Shown in pieces: positions 18,812-29,422 of a DNA stretch of 64,000 nucleotides. Within the stretch, counting starts at the first letter, position 1; the number at the start of each line of letters is the position of its first letter. Under the pieces are notes generated by a model, which worked only from the letters and a program-made list of their open reading frames with translations, made no database searches and was not told where the DNA came from. The stretch lies in contig NZ_MVIJ01000023.1 of assembly GCF_002086735.1 (NCBI RefSeq), positions 27,275 to 91,274 on the forward strand. Direction: 5' to 3'. Position numbers and translations under genes: made by a program. The DNA comes from Mycobacterium scrofulaceum (GTDB taxonomy: Bacteria > Actinomycetota > Actinomycetes > Mycobacteriales > Mycobacteriaceae).

Positions 18812-19557
18812 GACTGCAGCAGCTCGGCGAGGTCGGTGACCACCACGTCGGCGCCGTTGCGGCGCAGATCGTCGGCCTGGCCCACCCGGTCGACGCCCAC
18901 CACGTAACCGAAGTTACCGGCATGGCCGGCCTGCACACCGGAGATGGCGTCCTCGAACACGGCCGCGGCGTCGGCGCCCACGCCGAGCAACTCGGCCCCC
19001 CGCAGGTAGGAATCCGGCGCCGGCTTGCCGGCGATGTGCTCGTCGCGCAGCGTGACACCGTCCACCCGCTGCTGGATGAAACGGTCCAGGCCGGTGATCT
19101 CCAGGACGTCGCGGGTGTTGGCGCTCGAGGACACCACGGCGATGCCCAGGCCGGCCGCCGACGCCGCCTCGAGGTATCTGCGTGATCCCTCGAAGACCTC
19201 GACGCCGTCCTTGTGCAGGACGCGCTGGAACATGTCGTTCTTGCGGTTGCCCAGGCCGTAGACCGTCTCGGCGTCGTCCGGGTCGTCCGGGCTGCCGTCG
19301 GGCAGGTCGATCCCGCGGCTGGCCAGAAACGACCGGACCCCGTCCTCACGTTTCTTGCCGTCCACGTAGGTGCGGTAGTCGGCCGCCGCGTCGAAGGGGA
19401 CGAATTCCTCCCCGGTGCGCTTGGCCCGCTCGGACAGGTAATCGTCGAACATGGCCTTCCACGCCTTGGTGTGCACGCTGGCGGTGTCGGTGAGCACCCC
19501 GTCGAGGTCGAACAGGCAGGCATGCACCTTCTCGGGCAGACCCAGTGCTGGGCTCAC
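18808..19557 (-). CDS. Beta-phosphoglucomutase, HAD family (Rv3400-type)
   Basis: 249 aa. HAD motif I is FDLDGVLTDT (nucleophile Asp and acid Asp), motif II is VVSSSANT, motif III is GKPAPD and motif IV is VFEDAISG. It should convert the beta-glucose 1-phosphate made by the GH65 partner into glucose 6-phosphate. GTG 19557 is preceded by GCGAGG and gives about the expected family length; upstream frame continuation lacks conservation. It overlaps the GH65 gene by 4 bp. Confidence 0.85.
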   Translation of the reverse strand: MSPALGLPEKVHACLFDLDGVLTDTASVHTKAWKAMFDDYLSERAKRTGEEFVPFDAAADYRTYVDGKKREDGVRSFLASRGIDLPDGSPDDPDDAETVYGLGNRKNDMFQRVLHKDGVEVFEGSRRYLEAASAAGLGIAVVSSSANTRDVLEITGLDRFIQQRVDGVTLRDEHIAGKPAPDSYLRGAELLGVGADAAAVFEDAISGVQAGHAGNFGYVVGVDRVGQADDLRRNGADVVVTDLAELLQS

Positions 19558-19636
19558 TGCGGACCTCGCTTTCTCGGCCGGTGGGGGTTGGTGGTGCGAT
19601 ACCCACTCCACCATGCCGGGATGCATGCCGCCAGCG

Positions 19637-20251
19637 TCACTCGTCCAGCAGGCCGCGCTCGATGAGGTCCAGCACCCGGGCCCGCGAAGATTTGATGGCG
19701 GCGGGGCTCGCGGGCAGCGGCCCGTCGAGTAGCAGGCCGGCCAGGCCGTGCACGGCGGACCAGGCCGCGACCTCGGCCCCCTGCCTGCGGCGGGCGTCCA
19801 GCAGGCCGGCGGCCTGGGCTTCGTCGAGCACCTGGCCGAGGACCCCGAAGGGTTCGTCGGTGGCGTCGGTTGGCCCGGCCGAGATCGCGGGATGCGAGGT
19901 GAACGCGGTGCGGAACAGCCCCGGCTCGGCGATCGCGAAGTCGATGTAGGCCGTGCCGACCGCGCGCAGTCTCTTGCGCGGGTCGGTGCTGCGAGTGACC
20001 CCTCGGCGCATCTGCTCGGCGAGCTCGTTGCGCGCGAAGCGCGACACCTCGGCCAACAGCGCCTCGCGGTCGGCGAAGTGGCGGTAGGCGGCCGAATGCG
20101 ACACCCCGGCGGCCCGGGCCGCCTCACGCAGGATCACCCGATCGGGGCCGCCCTCGCGGGCCAGGGCGATGCTCGCCTCGACCAGGGCCGACCGCAACGC
20201 CCCGTGGTGGTAGCCCTGTTTGCCGGGGGGCGCGGCGTCGTCGGAACCCAT
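19637..20251 (-). CDS. TetR-family repressor
   Basis: 204 aa. The N-terminal HTH (…YHHGALRSALVEASIALAREGG…AARAAGVSHSAAYRHFADRE…) is followed by a TetR C-terminal domain of the WHG type. It is divergent from an NAD(P)-binding protein gene 100 bp away. A 17-bp palindrome upstream of that gene is the likely binding site, so it probably controls its neighbour and itself. Confidence 0.82.
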   Translation of the reverse strand: MGSDDAAPPGKQGYHHGALRSALVEASIALAREGGPDRVILREAARAAGVSHSAAYRHFADREALLAEVSRFARNELAEQMRRGVTRSTDPRKRLRAVGTAYIDFAIAEPGLFRTAFTSHPAISAGPTDATDEPFGVLGQVLDEAQAAGLLDARRRQGAEVAAWSAVHGLAGLLLDGPLPASPAAIKSSRARVLDLIERGLLDE

Positions 20252-20315
20252 GCCGCCAGAATCTCACGCTCGCCGGGATGTTGACAACGGTCACATAGCG
20301 GCCGCATACTGCTGA

Positions 20316-20332
20316 TGTAACCACTGGTCACA
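20316..20332. promoter_or_regulatory. Putative TetR operator palindrome
   Basis: TGTAACCACTGGTCACA is a 17-bp near-perfect inverted repeat (one mismatched pair) 20 bp before the ATG at 20352. A related half-site GGTCACA occurs at 20289-20295. The position fits repression of the NmrA-like gene by the divergent TetR. Confidence 0.6.
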
Positions 20333-20351
20333 TATCGAGAAGGGAACTCCA

Positions 20352-21473
20352 ATGACACACGCACGCGTGCTGGTCACCGGCGCCACGGGAAAGGTCGGCG
20401 GCGCGGTGGCGGCCCAATTGCTGGAACGGGGGGTGGCCACCAGGGCATTGGTGCATCGCGACGACGGCCGCAGCGCCCGGTTGCGCGCCCTGGGTGCCGA
20501 GGTCGTCGTGGCGGATATGCTTGACGTTCAACAGGTTCGGGTGGCGGTCGACGGCGTGGATCGACTGTTCTTCAACCCCCCGTACCACCCGCATGCGCTC
20601 GACAGTGCGGTCAGCTTTGCGGTGGCCGCGCGCAGCGCCGGCGTCGAGGCGGTGGTCGCGCTGGGTCAGTGGCTGGCCAGCCCCGAGCATCCGTCTCTGA
20701 TGACACGCCAACAGTGGTTGTCCGACAGGCTGTTTGCGCTGCTGCCGGACACCGCTCACGTCGCGGTCGATCCCGGCTTCTTCGCGGACAACTATTTCCA
20801 GGTCCTGCCGGTTGCGGCCCAACTCGGTGTGTTGCCGATGCCGAGGACGGGGGGTCGGCTCAACGCGCCCCCGTCCAACGAGGACATCGCGCGCGTCGCG
20901 GTGGGTGCGCTGCTCGACCCGCACCGCCACGACGGGCGGGCCTACCGCCCGACCGGGCCAAAGCTGTTGTCCGGCGCGGACATCGCCGATGCGGTCGGTG
21001 AGGCGCTCGGCCGGCGCGTCCGCCTCATGGAGATCCCGTCGTGGATGTTCCTGCGAGCGGTGCGCGTGAGCGCCAAGCGGCTCGGGGTCGACATGTTCTT
21101 CGAGTCCGGTCTGCGGCATTACCTGCCGGAGACCGGCCTGGGCACCTGGGAGGTGGGCGGTCCGACCACCGACGTGCGTGACGTCGCGGGGGTTGAGCCG
21201 GAAGACTTCCTCACCATCGCCCGCCGCTATGTCAACGCCGCGGACACCCGGCGCACCGCGGGCGGGATGCTGCGGGAGGTCGGCAATCTCGTGCTGACCG
21301 GGCTGGTGCCCACGCCCCGGCTCGACCGCTTCGACAGACGCCGGCAGCATCCGCAGCCCGCCCTGCCCCGGTATTCGGCCGAGTCGGCCGTGTGGCAGGC
21401 CGAGCACGCACCGTCAGTTGACCCCGCCCACTACCGGTTCGGCCTGGGCGAGTTGGCGGTGGATGCCCAGTAG
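20352..21473 (+). CDS. NmrA-like NAD(P)-binding protein
   Basis: 373 aa. A Rossmann start with VTGATGKVGGAVAAQLLERG (~7-26) and the overall layout match the NmrA/atypical-SDR family, whose members reduce small molecules or act as redox sensors. The C-terminal ~80 residues are an Arg/Pro-rich extension ending in RFGLGELAVDAQ. No Tyr-x3-Lys catalytic pair is evident, so enzymatic activity is uncertain. The divergent TetR gene suggests induction by a small molecule. Confidence 0.7.
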   Translation: MTHARVLVTGATGKVGGAVAAQLLERGVATRALVHRDDGRSARLRALGAEVVVADMLDVQQVRVAVDGVDRLFFNPPYHPHALDSAVSFAVAARSAGVEAVVALGQWLASPEHPSLMTRQQWLSDRLFALLPDTAHVAVDPGFFADNYFQVLPVAAQLGVLPMPRTGGRLNAPPSNEDIARVAVGALLDPHRHDGRAYRPTGPKLLSGADIADAVGEALGRRVRLMEIPSWMFLRAVRVSAKRLGVDMFFESGLRHYLPETGLGTWEVGGPTTDVRDVAGVEPEDFLTIARRYVNAADTRRTAGGMLREVGNLVLTGLVPTPRLDRFDRRRQHPQPALPRYSAESAVWQAEHAPSVDPAHYRFGLGELAVDAQ

Positions 21474-21560
21474 GTGGTGGTGGAGCCAACTACGAAATGC
21501 ACGCCCTGGCATGGATTTGGCTAGCCGAGAGTTGTCGGACCCGGCTGCAATGATGCGGTC

Positions 21561-22808
21561 ATGTCCTTGACCGCATCGGCTCCCTCGGCAGTAAGCCCTG
21601 CCGAGCGTCTTGATGTGTTGTTCGAGGAGTTGGCGGAGCTGACCGGTCAGCGCAACGCGATTGACGGGCGCATCGTGCAGATCGTGGCCGAGATCGATCG
21701 CGACGAGCTGTGCGGCATCACCGGTGCGCGGTCGGTGGCGGCGTTGGTGGCGTGGAAGACCGGCTCGTCACCGGCAAACGCCCACACGATCGCGACCATC
21801 GCGAGCCGGCTGCGGGAGTTTCCCCGGTGCAACCAGGCGTTGCGCGAGGGGCGGCTGTCGCTGGATCAGGTGGGGGTGATCGCCGCACGCGCGGGTGAGG
21901 GATCTGATGAGCATTACGTCCAGCTCGCGCAGGTGGCCACGGTCAACCAGTTGCGTACCGCGGTAAAGCTGGAGCCGCGACCCGACCCCGAACCCCGGTG
22001 CGAGCCCGAGCGCTCGATCACCAAGACCACCAACGAGCGAGGCAGTTGCTATCGGATCAGCTTGCCCCAAGACGAGGCGGCGACGTTTGACGCCGCGCTG
22101 GCGTCGCATCGTGACGCGCTGATCGCCGAGTGGAAACGGGATCACGACGATGGCGACCCCGGCTCAGAGCAGAGGCCGCCGTTGCCGGGCACCCTCGAGG
22201 CGTTCTTGCGCCTGGTCGAGGCCGGCTGGGATGCCGAGGCGGCCCGCCGGCCCCACGGGCAGCACACCACGGTGGTGGTCCACGTCGACGTCGAGCAGCG
22301 CGCCGCCGCCCTGCACCTGGGTCCGCTGCTCACCGACGCGCAACGCCGCTACCTGACCTGTGATGCCACCTGTGAGGTCTGGTTCGAACGCGACGGCCAG
22401 CCCGTCGGCGCCGGCCGGGTGACGCGGGTGATCAACCGGCGGCTGCGCCGCGCGCTCGAACACCGACAATCGACCTGCGCGGTGCCCGGCTGTGGCGCCA
22501 CTCGCGGCCTGCACGCCCATCACCTCCGGCACTGGGAAGATGGCGGCCCCACGGAGCTGGCCAACCTGGTGCTGGTGTGCCCGTATCACCACCGGGCACA
22601 CCACCGCGGCGTCATCACCATCACCGGACCCGCCCACGATCTCGTCGTCACCGACGACTCCGGTCGACCACTTCGCGCGGGCTCACTCGCGCGCCCACCG
22701 ACTCAAACCCCACCCCAGGTCCCGCCGTGCCCGGGGCCTCTGGGCGAGCGCGCCGACTGGTGGTGGTACACACCCTTCCAACCCCAGCCGCCGCCAACTA
22801 CCAACTGA
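21561..22808 (+). CDS. DUF222/13E12-repeat HNH endonuclease-like protein
   Basis: 415 aa. The N-terminal ~250 residues are DUF222. Residues ~325-375 form an HNH module: CAVPGCGATRGLHAHHLRHWEDGGPTELANLVLVCPYHHRAHH split into its usual Cys pair, HH and CxxHH parts. This is the REP13E12 family that is multicopy in mycobacterial genomes and often marks insertion sites or degraded mobile DNA. It stands next to a decayed hydrolase gene. Confidence 0.85.
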   Translation: MSLTASAPSAVSPAERLDVLFEELAELTGQRNAIDGRIVQIVAEIDRDELCGITGARSVAALVAWKTGSSPANAHTIATIASRLREFPRCNQALREGRLSLDQVGVIAARAGEGSDEHYVQLAQVATVNQLRTAVKLEPRPDPEPRCEPERSITKTTNERGSCYRISLPQDEAATFDAALASHRDALIAEWKRDHDDGDPGSEQRPPLPGTLEAFLRLVEAGWDAEAARRPHGQHTTVVVHVDVEQRAAALHLGPLLTDAQRRYLTCDATCEVWFERDGQPVGAGRVTRVINRRLRRALEHRQSTCAVPGCGATRGLHAHHLRHWEDGGPTELANLVLVCPYHHRAHHRGVITITGPAHDLVVTDDSGRPLRAGSLARPPTQTPPQVPPCPGPLGERADWWWYTPFQPQPPPTTN

Positions 22809-22829
22809 GATATGGGCCAAGTCGGCTGC

Positions 22830-23550
22830 TCCGCCAGTTGGGTACACCGGCCGTGCCGGATGATGCTGACCATCTCGGCGGGGCGTTCGAGAGCCGAGAA
22901 GTGACCCACGCCGCTCACCGTGACGGTCCGGGCACCGAGTAGACGAGCGACCTGCTCCCGCTCCGCCGGACGCGACCAATCGTGCTCGCTGTAGACCAGC
23001 GTGACGGACGTCTTGACCTGCGCGTAGCGGGTTTTGGCGTCGATGAGCCCCGGGAGGATGCGCATGATGGCCCGATTCACCCCGGGGTAGCCGGGCCGGT
23101 GGCCGCTGCGGCGCAGCTCGCGAATCAGGTCCCCCGGCGGCCTGTTGCGATCACGTGGGCGAACCAGTTGCCTCGTTCCAGCCCGCCCGGATAGTCGTAG
23201 GGGTTGAAGGTGACCACGCGGATACGGAGTCGGCCAGCTCGATGGAGGCGAGCAGCGCGAGCGCCCCTCCCATCGATTCGCCGGCCAGCGTGGCGTCACG
23301 CAGGTCGAGCGCTCTAACGAATTCGACTACTGCGCTGCGCAATGCGGGCTCGTCGTATCGGGCGCCGGGCACGACCCGCTGAAAGTAGTCCAGCTGGGTG
23401 CGGACGGGGTGCAGTAGGACCAGCGTCGGGCCGGTTCCCGCCGTGAAGTAGCGCAACCGGGAGCCGTCGGGCCGCGGCAGGAACCCGACCTCGCCGCGGC
23501 CGCGGCACCACGACAGCGTGTAGTGCTGGTCCGGGATCTCTTGATTTGCA
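22830..23550 (-). pseudogene. Decayed alpha/beta hydrolase
   Basis: Reverse-strand fragments of one hydrolase lie in two frames. YFTAGTGPTLVLLHPVRTQLDYF, then the nucleophile elbow GESMGG, occupy one frame up to about 23225. RILPGLIDAK…TLVYSEHDW…GVGHFSALERP follows in another frame down to ~22850. A segment of ~20 residues expected around the oxyanion/DLPGHG region is missing after FQRVVPG. At least one frameshift and one internal deletion are needed, and no clean stop follows. Confidence 0.65.
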
Positions 23551-23555
23551 TGGTA

Positions 23556-24359
23556 TTACGATTCGGCTATCGCCTGGATCGCGCGAAGGCGCCCGTCGGC
23601 CAGGGCCTGGGCGAGGTTTTCGGCTTTCCGGCGGAAGTCGGTGACGAAGGCCTGTAGGCCCAGCGGGGTTTCGGGCTGGGCGAGCAAGGCCTGCATGAGC
23701 GCGGCCGCCTGGTCGGTGAGGTCGTTCCACGATTCGACGGTGAACCGGGCGGATTCGACCAGGGCGCGCAGGTCACCAGGGGTCACCAGGTGGCTGCGTG
23801 TGGGGTGGTCGGCCCACGGGAGTGGGTAGTCGAGCGTGCCACCGTCACCAATCGCGATGTCCCACAGGGCAAGCCGACCGCCATATTTCAGCACCCGGTG
23901 CGCTTCGGAATAGAGGCGTGCCTTGTCGGCCACGTTCATCTGAACGTGCTGGCTGATGGCGACGTCGAAAGCGCCGTCGGCGAAGGGGAGTGCGGTGACG
24001 TCGGCCTGACGAACAAATATCCGGTCGTCGAGCCCGACGAGCCGGTTGAGCCAGCGATTCGTTTCGCAGTATTCCTCGGTGAGGTCCACGGCGGTGACCC
24101 GGGAGCCGTAGCGGTCGGCGACGTAGCGGGCGGTGCCGCCGACCCCGCTGCCGGCGTCGAGGACATCGCTGTCACCGTTGATCCCCGCGAGGTCGACCAG
24201 CTGCGCGGTGGCGATTCGGCCCATCGTGTGGAAGTCCTCCACCAGGCCCAGGTCGGCGGGCGCGAGGCTGTCGAGGTCCTTGCCGGCGGAGCGCAGCGCC
24301 CGCTCGATGTTGTTGCGCGACAGGCCCGTCGCGTACTGGTTTTGGATGGTGTCGTTCAC
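23556..24359 (-). CDS. SAM-dependent methyltransferase (glycine/sarcosine N-MT-like)
   Basis: 267 aa class I methyltransferase. Motif I is VLDAGSGVGGTARYVA, motif II the acidic VDLTEEYC, and the motif VAISQHVQMNV resembles sarcosine/dimethylglycine and related small-molecule methyltransferases. GTG 24359 overlaps the upstream methyltransferase stop by 4 bp (GTGA) and has a GAAGG before it. It forms an operon with a second methyltransferase and an MFS exporter. Substrate unknown. Confidence 0.8.
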   Translation of the reverse strand: MNDTIQNQYATGLSRNNIERALRSAGKDLDSLAPADLGLVEDFHTMGRIATAQLVDLAGINGDSDVLDAGSGVGGTARYVADRYGSRVTAVDLTEEYCETNRWLNRLVGLDDRIFVRQADVTALPFADGAFDVAISQHVQMNVADKARLYSEAHRVLKYGGRLALWDIAIGDGGTLDYPLPWADHPTRSHLVTPGDLRALVESARFTVESWNDLTDQAAALMQALLAQPETPLGLQAFVTDFRRKAENLAQALADGRLRAIQAIAES

Positions 24360-25180
24360 TTCTGCACCTTCACCCATGCGGTGATGATCGGGGGCATCGT
24401 GATGAGGGCGTCGGCGGCCTGCGCCTCCTCCCGAAAGCGAGGAACGAAGTTGCCGATGTCGGCGACCTCGTCTATGGCGAAGCCCCCTTGTTCCGCGACG
24501 GGGGAGACCAGCCGCCAGACTTCCGCGGCGTAGGCCAGTATGTCGGCGTCGGCGGCGGTGCCGCTCGGCGTGCCCTGCGTCAACTGCGGCACGCCCAGGC
24601 CGGCGGCGGCGAAAACGGTGTGCAGCGTGGCGCCGAACCGCGCGGACAGCCCCATGGCCCCGAAGGCGCGGGCGATACCCGCGATCACCTTGTCGAACAG
24701 CGGCAGGTCCGGGACGCAGCGCGCGGCGGTGACGTCGATCTCCGAGAACGCGATGATGCCGCCGGGGCGCACGAACGTGCTGAGGTGCCGCAGCGTGGCG
24801 GCCGGGTCGGGCAGGTGCATCAAGATCAGCCGGCCGATGACGGCGTCCACGGGTTCGTCGAGGGTGATCGCGTCGACTGCGCTTTGCATGAAACGCATTG
24901 CTGACAGGCCCTTTTCGGCCGCGCGGGCGCGGGCCAGCTCGATCATCTCGGGTGCGGCGTCGACGCCGAGCACGCTTCCCGTGGGCCCGACGAGCCGCGC
25001 GGCGACGAACGACACGTCGCCGGGGCCGCTGCCGATGTCGAGCACCCGCATGCCCGGATGCAGGCCGGCGAGCCGCAGCGCGTGCTCGGTGTAGTCGTCG
25101 TACATCCGTCCCTGCAGCAGGAGCCGCTGTACCTCTACGTCGGCGTGGCCGAGGACATACGTGCTGTCGGTTGCGCTCAT
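24356..25180 (-). CDS. SAM-dependent methyltransferase
   Basis: 274 aa class I methyltransferase with motif I VLDIGSGPGDVSFVAA, acidic residue in GVDAAPEM, and LILMHLPDPAATLRHL. It is a cytoplasmic small-molecule methylase of the UbiE/Methyltransf_25 kind; the substrate is not predictable. It lies between an MFS exporter gene (31 bp upstream) and a second methyltransferase (4-bp overlap), so the three are likely co-transcribed under the divergent HxlR regulator. Confidence 0.8.
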   Translation of the reverse strand: MSATDSTYVLGHADVEVQRLLLQGRMYDDYTEHALRLAGLHPGMRVLDIGSGPGDVSFVAARLVGPTGSVLGVDAAPEMIELARARAAEKGLSAMRFMQSAVDAITLDEPVDAVIGRLILMHLPDPAATLRHLSTFVRPGGIIAFSEIDVTAARCVPDLPLFDKVIAGIARAFGAMGLSARFGATLHTVFAAAGLGVPQLTQGTPSGTAADADILAYAAEVWRLVSPVAEQGGFAIDEVADIGNFVPRFREEAQAADALITMPPIITAWVKVQK

Positions 25181-25211
25181 TTGGTTTCGTGCCTTTCTCT
25201 GTGGTGGGGGG

Positions 25212-26747
25212 CTAGGCCTGGGCGAGTACGGCGGACGGGGCCGCCTGCCGCCCGCGGGCCGGCAGGAGCCAGGCGACGACGATCGCGGCGCCCAGCGCGA
25301 TGCCCGCGCAGACCAGCGAACTCACCCGCAGGCCGTCGAGGAAGGCGCGATCGACGACGGCGCGGACGTGGCCGGCCTGCGCGGCCGGCAGGCGCCCGAT
25401 CACGTTGTGCGCCATGGCCATCGAGTGCCGCATGGCTTCGGCGGGCAGCCCGGTCAGCGCGCTCGGCTCGAGATGTCCCGAATAGACCGAGGCGAAGATG
25501 CTGCCGGCGATGGCGACGCCGAGCGTGCCCCCGAGTTCGCGCGTGGTGTCGTTGACCGCCGAGCCGACTCCAGCCTTGTCGGCCGACAGCGATCCCATGA
25601 TGGCCTCGGTGGCCGGCGAAAAGGTCAGGCCGAGGCCGCCGCCGAGCGCCAGCATCTGCGCGGCGATCTGGGTGTACGGCGTTGCGGCGTCGGCCGTCGA
25701 CGCCCAGGCCAGCCCGGCGGCGAACACCGCGAGACCGGCGGAGACGACGGCGGTGGTGCCGATTCGTTCCACCAGCCGGGGCCCCACGATGCTCGCCAGC
25801 GCGATCGAGCCGGCGACCGGCAGCAACCGCACCCCGGCCTGAAATGCCGTGTAACCCTTGATGAATTGGAAGTACTGGGTGATGACGAAAATGAAGCCGA
25901 ACAACGTCAGGAAGCCGGCGGTGACGGCCAGGCTGCCGCCGGAGAAGCGGCGATTTCCGAACACCGACACGTCGAGCATCGGGTGGGTGCTGCGCCGTTC
26001 CCACGCCGCGAATCCGGCGAGAACCGCCGTGGCGAGGGCGAATCCGGCCGCGGTCCGGACGTCGGTCCAGCCCCAGGTGGGCGCCTCGATGACCGTGTAG
26101 ACCAGTGTGGTGATGCCGACCGCGGACAGGATCAGGCCGCCGACGTCGACGCGCGGCGCCGCAGGGTCGCGCGAGGTCGGCACGAACAACGCGCCCCCGA
26201 CGATGGCCAGCGCGGAGATCGGGATGTTCACCATGAAGATTGAGCCCCACCAGAAGTGTTCCAGCAGCCAGCCGCCGCTGATCGGTCCGACGGCCACCCC
26301 GACGCCGACCATGGCCGCCCACAGCCCGATCGCCTTCGCGCGGGGCACCGGGTCGGTGAAGATGTTGGTGATCAGCCCCAGCGTGGTCGGGAAGATCACC
26401 GCCGCGCCCACCCCCATGGCCGCGCGGGCCGCGATCAGTGCGTCGGCCGAATCGACCTGTGCCGCGACGCCGGAGGTGAGGGCGAACAAGGCCAGGCCGA
26501 GGCTCAGCGAGCCGCGCCTGCCGTAGCGGTCGGACAGGCTGCCGGCCGACAGCAGTAAGCCGGCCATCACCAGGGTGTAGGCGTCGACGATCCATTGCAG
26601 TTGCGCGGTGTCGGCGCCGAGTTCGCGCGACAGGGTGGGTAGCGCGACGTTGACGATGGTGGCGTCGACGCTGATCACGAAGACCCCGAGGCAAATGACG
26701 GCGAGCGCGGGGACGGGGCGGCTTCGCAACAGGGGTTCCGTGTGCAT
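25212..26747 (-). CDS. DHA2-type (14-TM) MFS drug exporter
   Basis: 511 aa with about 14 hydrophobic helices. Motif A-like DRYGRRGSL follows TM2, and a motif C-like Gly-rich helix lies near residues 135-165. This is the EmrB/QacA family of proton-driven exporters of drugs or secondary metabolites. It is the first gene of an operon with two methyltransferases and is divergent from an HxlR-type regulator. The context suggests export or modification of a toxic small molecule. Confidence 0.85.
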   Translation of the reverse strand: MHTEPLLRSRPVPALAVICLGVFVISVDATIVNVALPTLSRELGADTAQLQWIVDAYTLVMAGLLLSAGSLSDRYGRRGSLSLGLALFALTSGVAAQVDSADALIAARAAMGVGAAVIFPTTLGLITNIFTDPVPRAKAIGLWAAMVGVGVAVGPISGGWLLEHFWWGSIFMVNIPISALAIVGGALFVPTSRDPAAPRVDVGGLILSAVGITTLVYTVIEAPTWGWTDVRTAAGFALATAVLAGFAAWERRSTHPMLDVSVFGNRRFSGGSLAVTAGFLTLFGFIFVITQYFQFIKGYTAFQAGVRLLPVAGSIALASIVGPRLVERIGTTAVVSAGLAVFAAGLAWASTADAATPYTQIAAQMLALGGGLGLTFSPATEAIMGSLSADKAGVGSAVNDTTRELGGTLGVAIAGSIFASVYSGHLEPSALTGLPAEAMRHSMAMAHNVIGRLPAAQAGHVRAVVDRAFLDGLRVSSLVCAGIALGAAIVVAWLLPARGRQAAPSAVLAQA

Positions 26748-26803
26748 GACAAGACGCTAAAGCTAAGAGACAAATAAATCAAGTAGTTAGTAGAGAATCA
26801 TGT

Positions 26804-26819
26804 CTACCATTGGTAGGGT
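26804..26819. promoter_or_regulatory. Operator palindrome overlapping a -10 element
   Basis: CTACCA-T-TGGTAG (26804-26816) is a perfect 6-bp inverted repeat. TAGGGT (26814-26819), 6 nt before GTG 26826, looks like the -10 of a leaderless HxlR-gene message and overlaps the palindrome. The 78-bp intergenic region also has to serve the divergent MFS gene. Confidence 0.6.
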
Positions 26820-26825
26820 GGCCTG

Positions 26826-27467
26826 GTGGCGACCCGCAGGACCTACAACCAGAACTGCCCCATCGCGCTCGGGCTCGACGTGCTGGGCGAGCGGTGGACG
26901 CTGCTGATCCTGCGCGAACTGGTCGGCGGTCCCCGCCGCTACGGTGACCTGCGCGCCGAGTTGCCCGGTATCGCAACCAATCTGCTGGCCGAGCGACTCA
27001 AGGAACTCCAAGACGCCGGGCTGGTCGACCGCACCGACCTGCCCGCCCCGATCGGGCGGACCGTCTACACCCTCAGTGACGCGGGGTGGCAGCGGGCGTT
27101 GCCCGTGTTGCGGAGCGTCGCGCTGTTCGGCCTGGACCGGTTGGACCCGTTCGAGGGCGGCGGGGTGTCGCCGCTCAACGGGTTTCTGGCCGGAATCCTG
27201 CTCGGCTTCGACTCGGCCAAGGCCGCCGGTCTGGAGGCGACCTGCCGGGCCGAGATCGACGGCCGGCGTTTCGACTTCGCGGTGACCCGGGGCCGCCTGG
27301 CCGGTGGTCACGGCGAACCTTCGGTCACGATCACCGCGGCAGCGGCGGATCTGGTGACCGCCCGCCTGGGCGCGAGCGAGGCCAAGCGCAGGGCGGCGCT
27401 GCGGCGCATCGCCGTGACGGGCGATCCTGCCGCGGTCGGCGCGGTGCGTCAGGCGTTCGCGCTCTAG
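26826..27467 (+). CDS. HxlR-family winged-helix regulator
   Basis: 213 aa. The N-terminal HxlR winged helix (residues ~8-100) shows CPIALGLDVLGERWTLLILREL and RYGDLRAELPGIATNLLAERLKEL. The C-terminal ~100 residues are an unusual extra domain, compared with ~110-aa HxlR proteins, possibly SCP2-like lipid or ligand binding. It is divergent from the MFS-methyltransferase operon and most likely regulates it. Confidence 0.8.
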   Translation: MATRRTYNQNCPIALGLDVLGERWTLLILRELVGGPRRYGDLRAELPGIATNLLAERLKELQDAGLVDRTDLPAPIGRTVYTLSDAGWQRALPVLRSVALFGLDRLDPFEGGGVSPLNGFLAGILLGFDSAKAAGLEATCRAEIDGRRFDFAVTRGRLAGGHGEPSVTITAAAADLVTARLGASEAKRRAALRRIAVTGDPAAVGAVRQAFAL

Positions 27468-27560
27468 GCGGGCGGTTCGCCGCCGTCCGTTGGCCGCGCC
27501 CGGCGTGCCCGCCGCGACGTGGCCGTCCGGGCCGATCAGAAGCCCCATTAAGCTTGCAGC

Positions 27561-29141
<1,581 letters not shown>

Positions 29142-29370
29142 GTTCGGCGCCTCGCTCGGGCGCGACTGCCGGCCCGTGTCGCGACACATAACTGGTTGCG
29201 ACGACACGCCGACGGGAGTCGCAGTGGTTTATGACTCGCGAATGCGCGCCGCCCTCGGCGCCCCCTCCGAACGCCAAAATCGCCCCTTTCGCCCCACCGG
29301 TATCGATCGCATAAAGCGCCCCTCACGTTTCTTGACGGTTGTCGGAGGGCGGGTGTTTACTCGCAATCAG

Positions 29371-29386
29371 TCGAACATACTTTCGA
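29371..29386. promoter_or_regulatory. LexA (SOS) box upstream of imuA'
   Basis: TCGAAC-ATAC-TTTCGA matches the mycobacterial SOS box TCGAAC-N4-GTTCGA with one mismatch, 37 bp before imuA'. It should place imuA'-imuB under LexA/RecA control. Confidence 0.8.
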
Positions 29387-29422
29387 AAACAGTCGTGCGA
29401 GAGCGGTGGTAGGAGGTTGGTC

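Noticed and set aside
16428..19523. 1031-aa reverse-strand ORF over the GH65 and phosphoglucomutase genes
   Set aside because: Out-of-frame shadow; true genes are in the adjacent frame with intact catalytic motifs.
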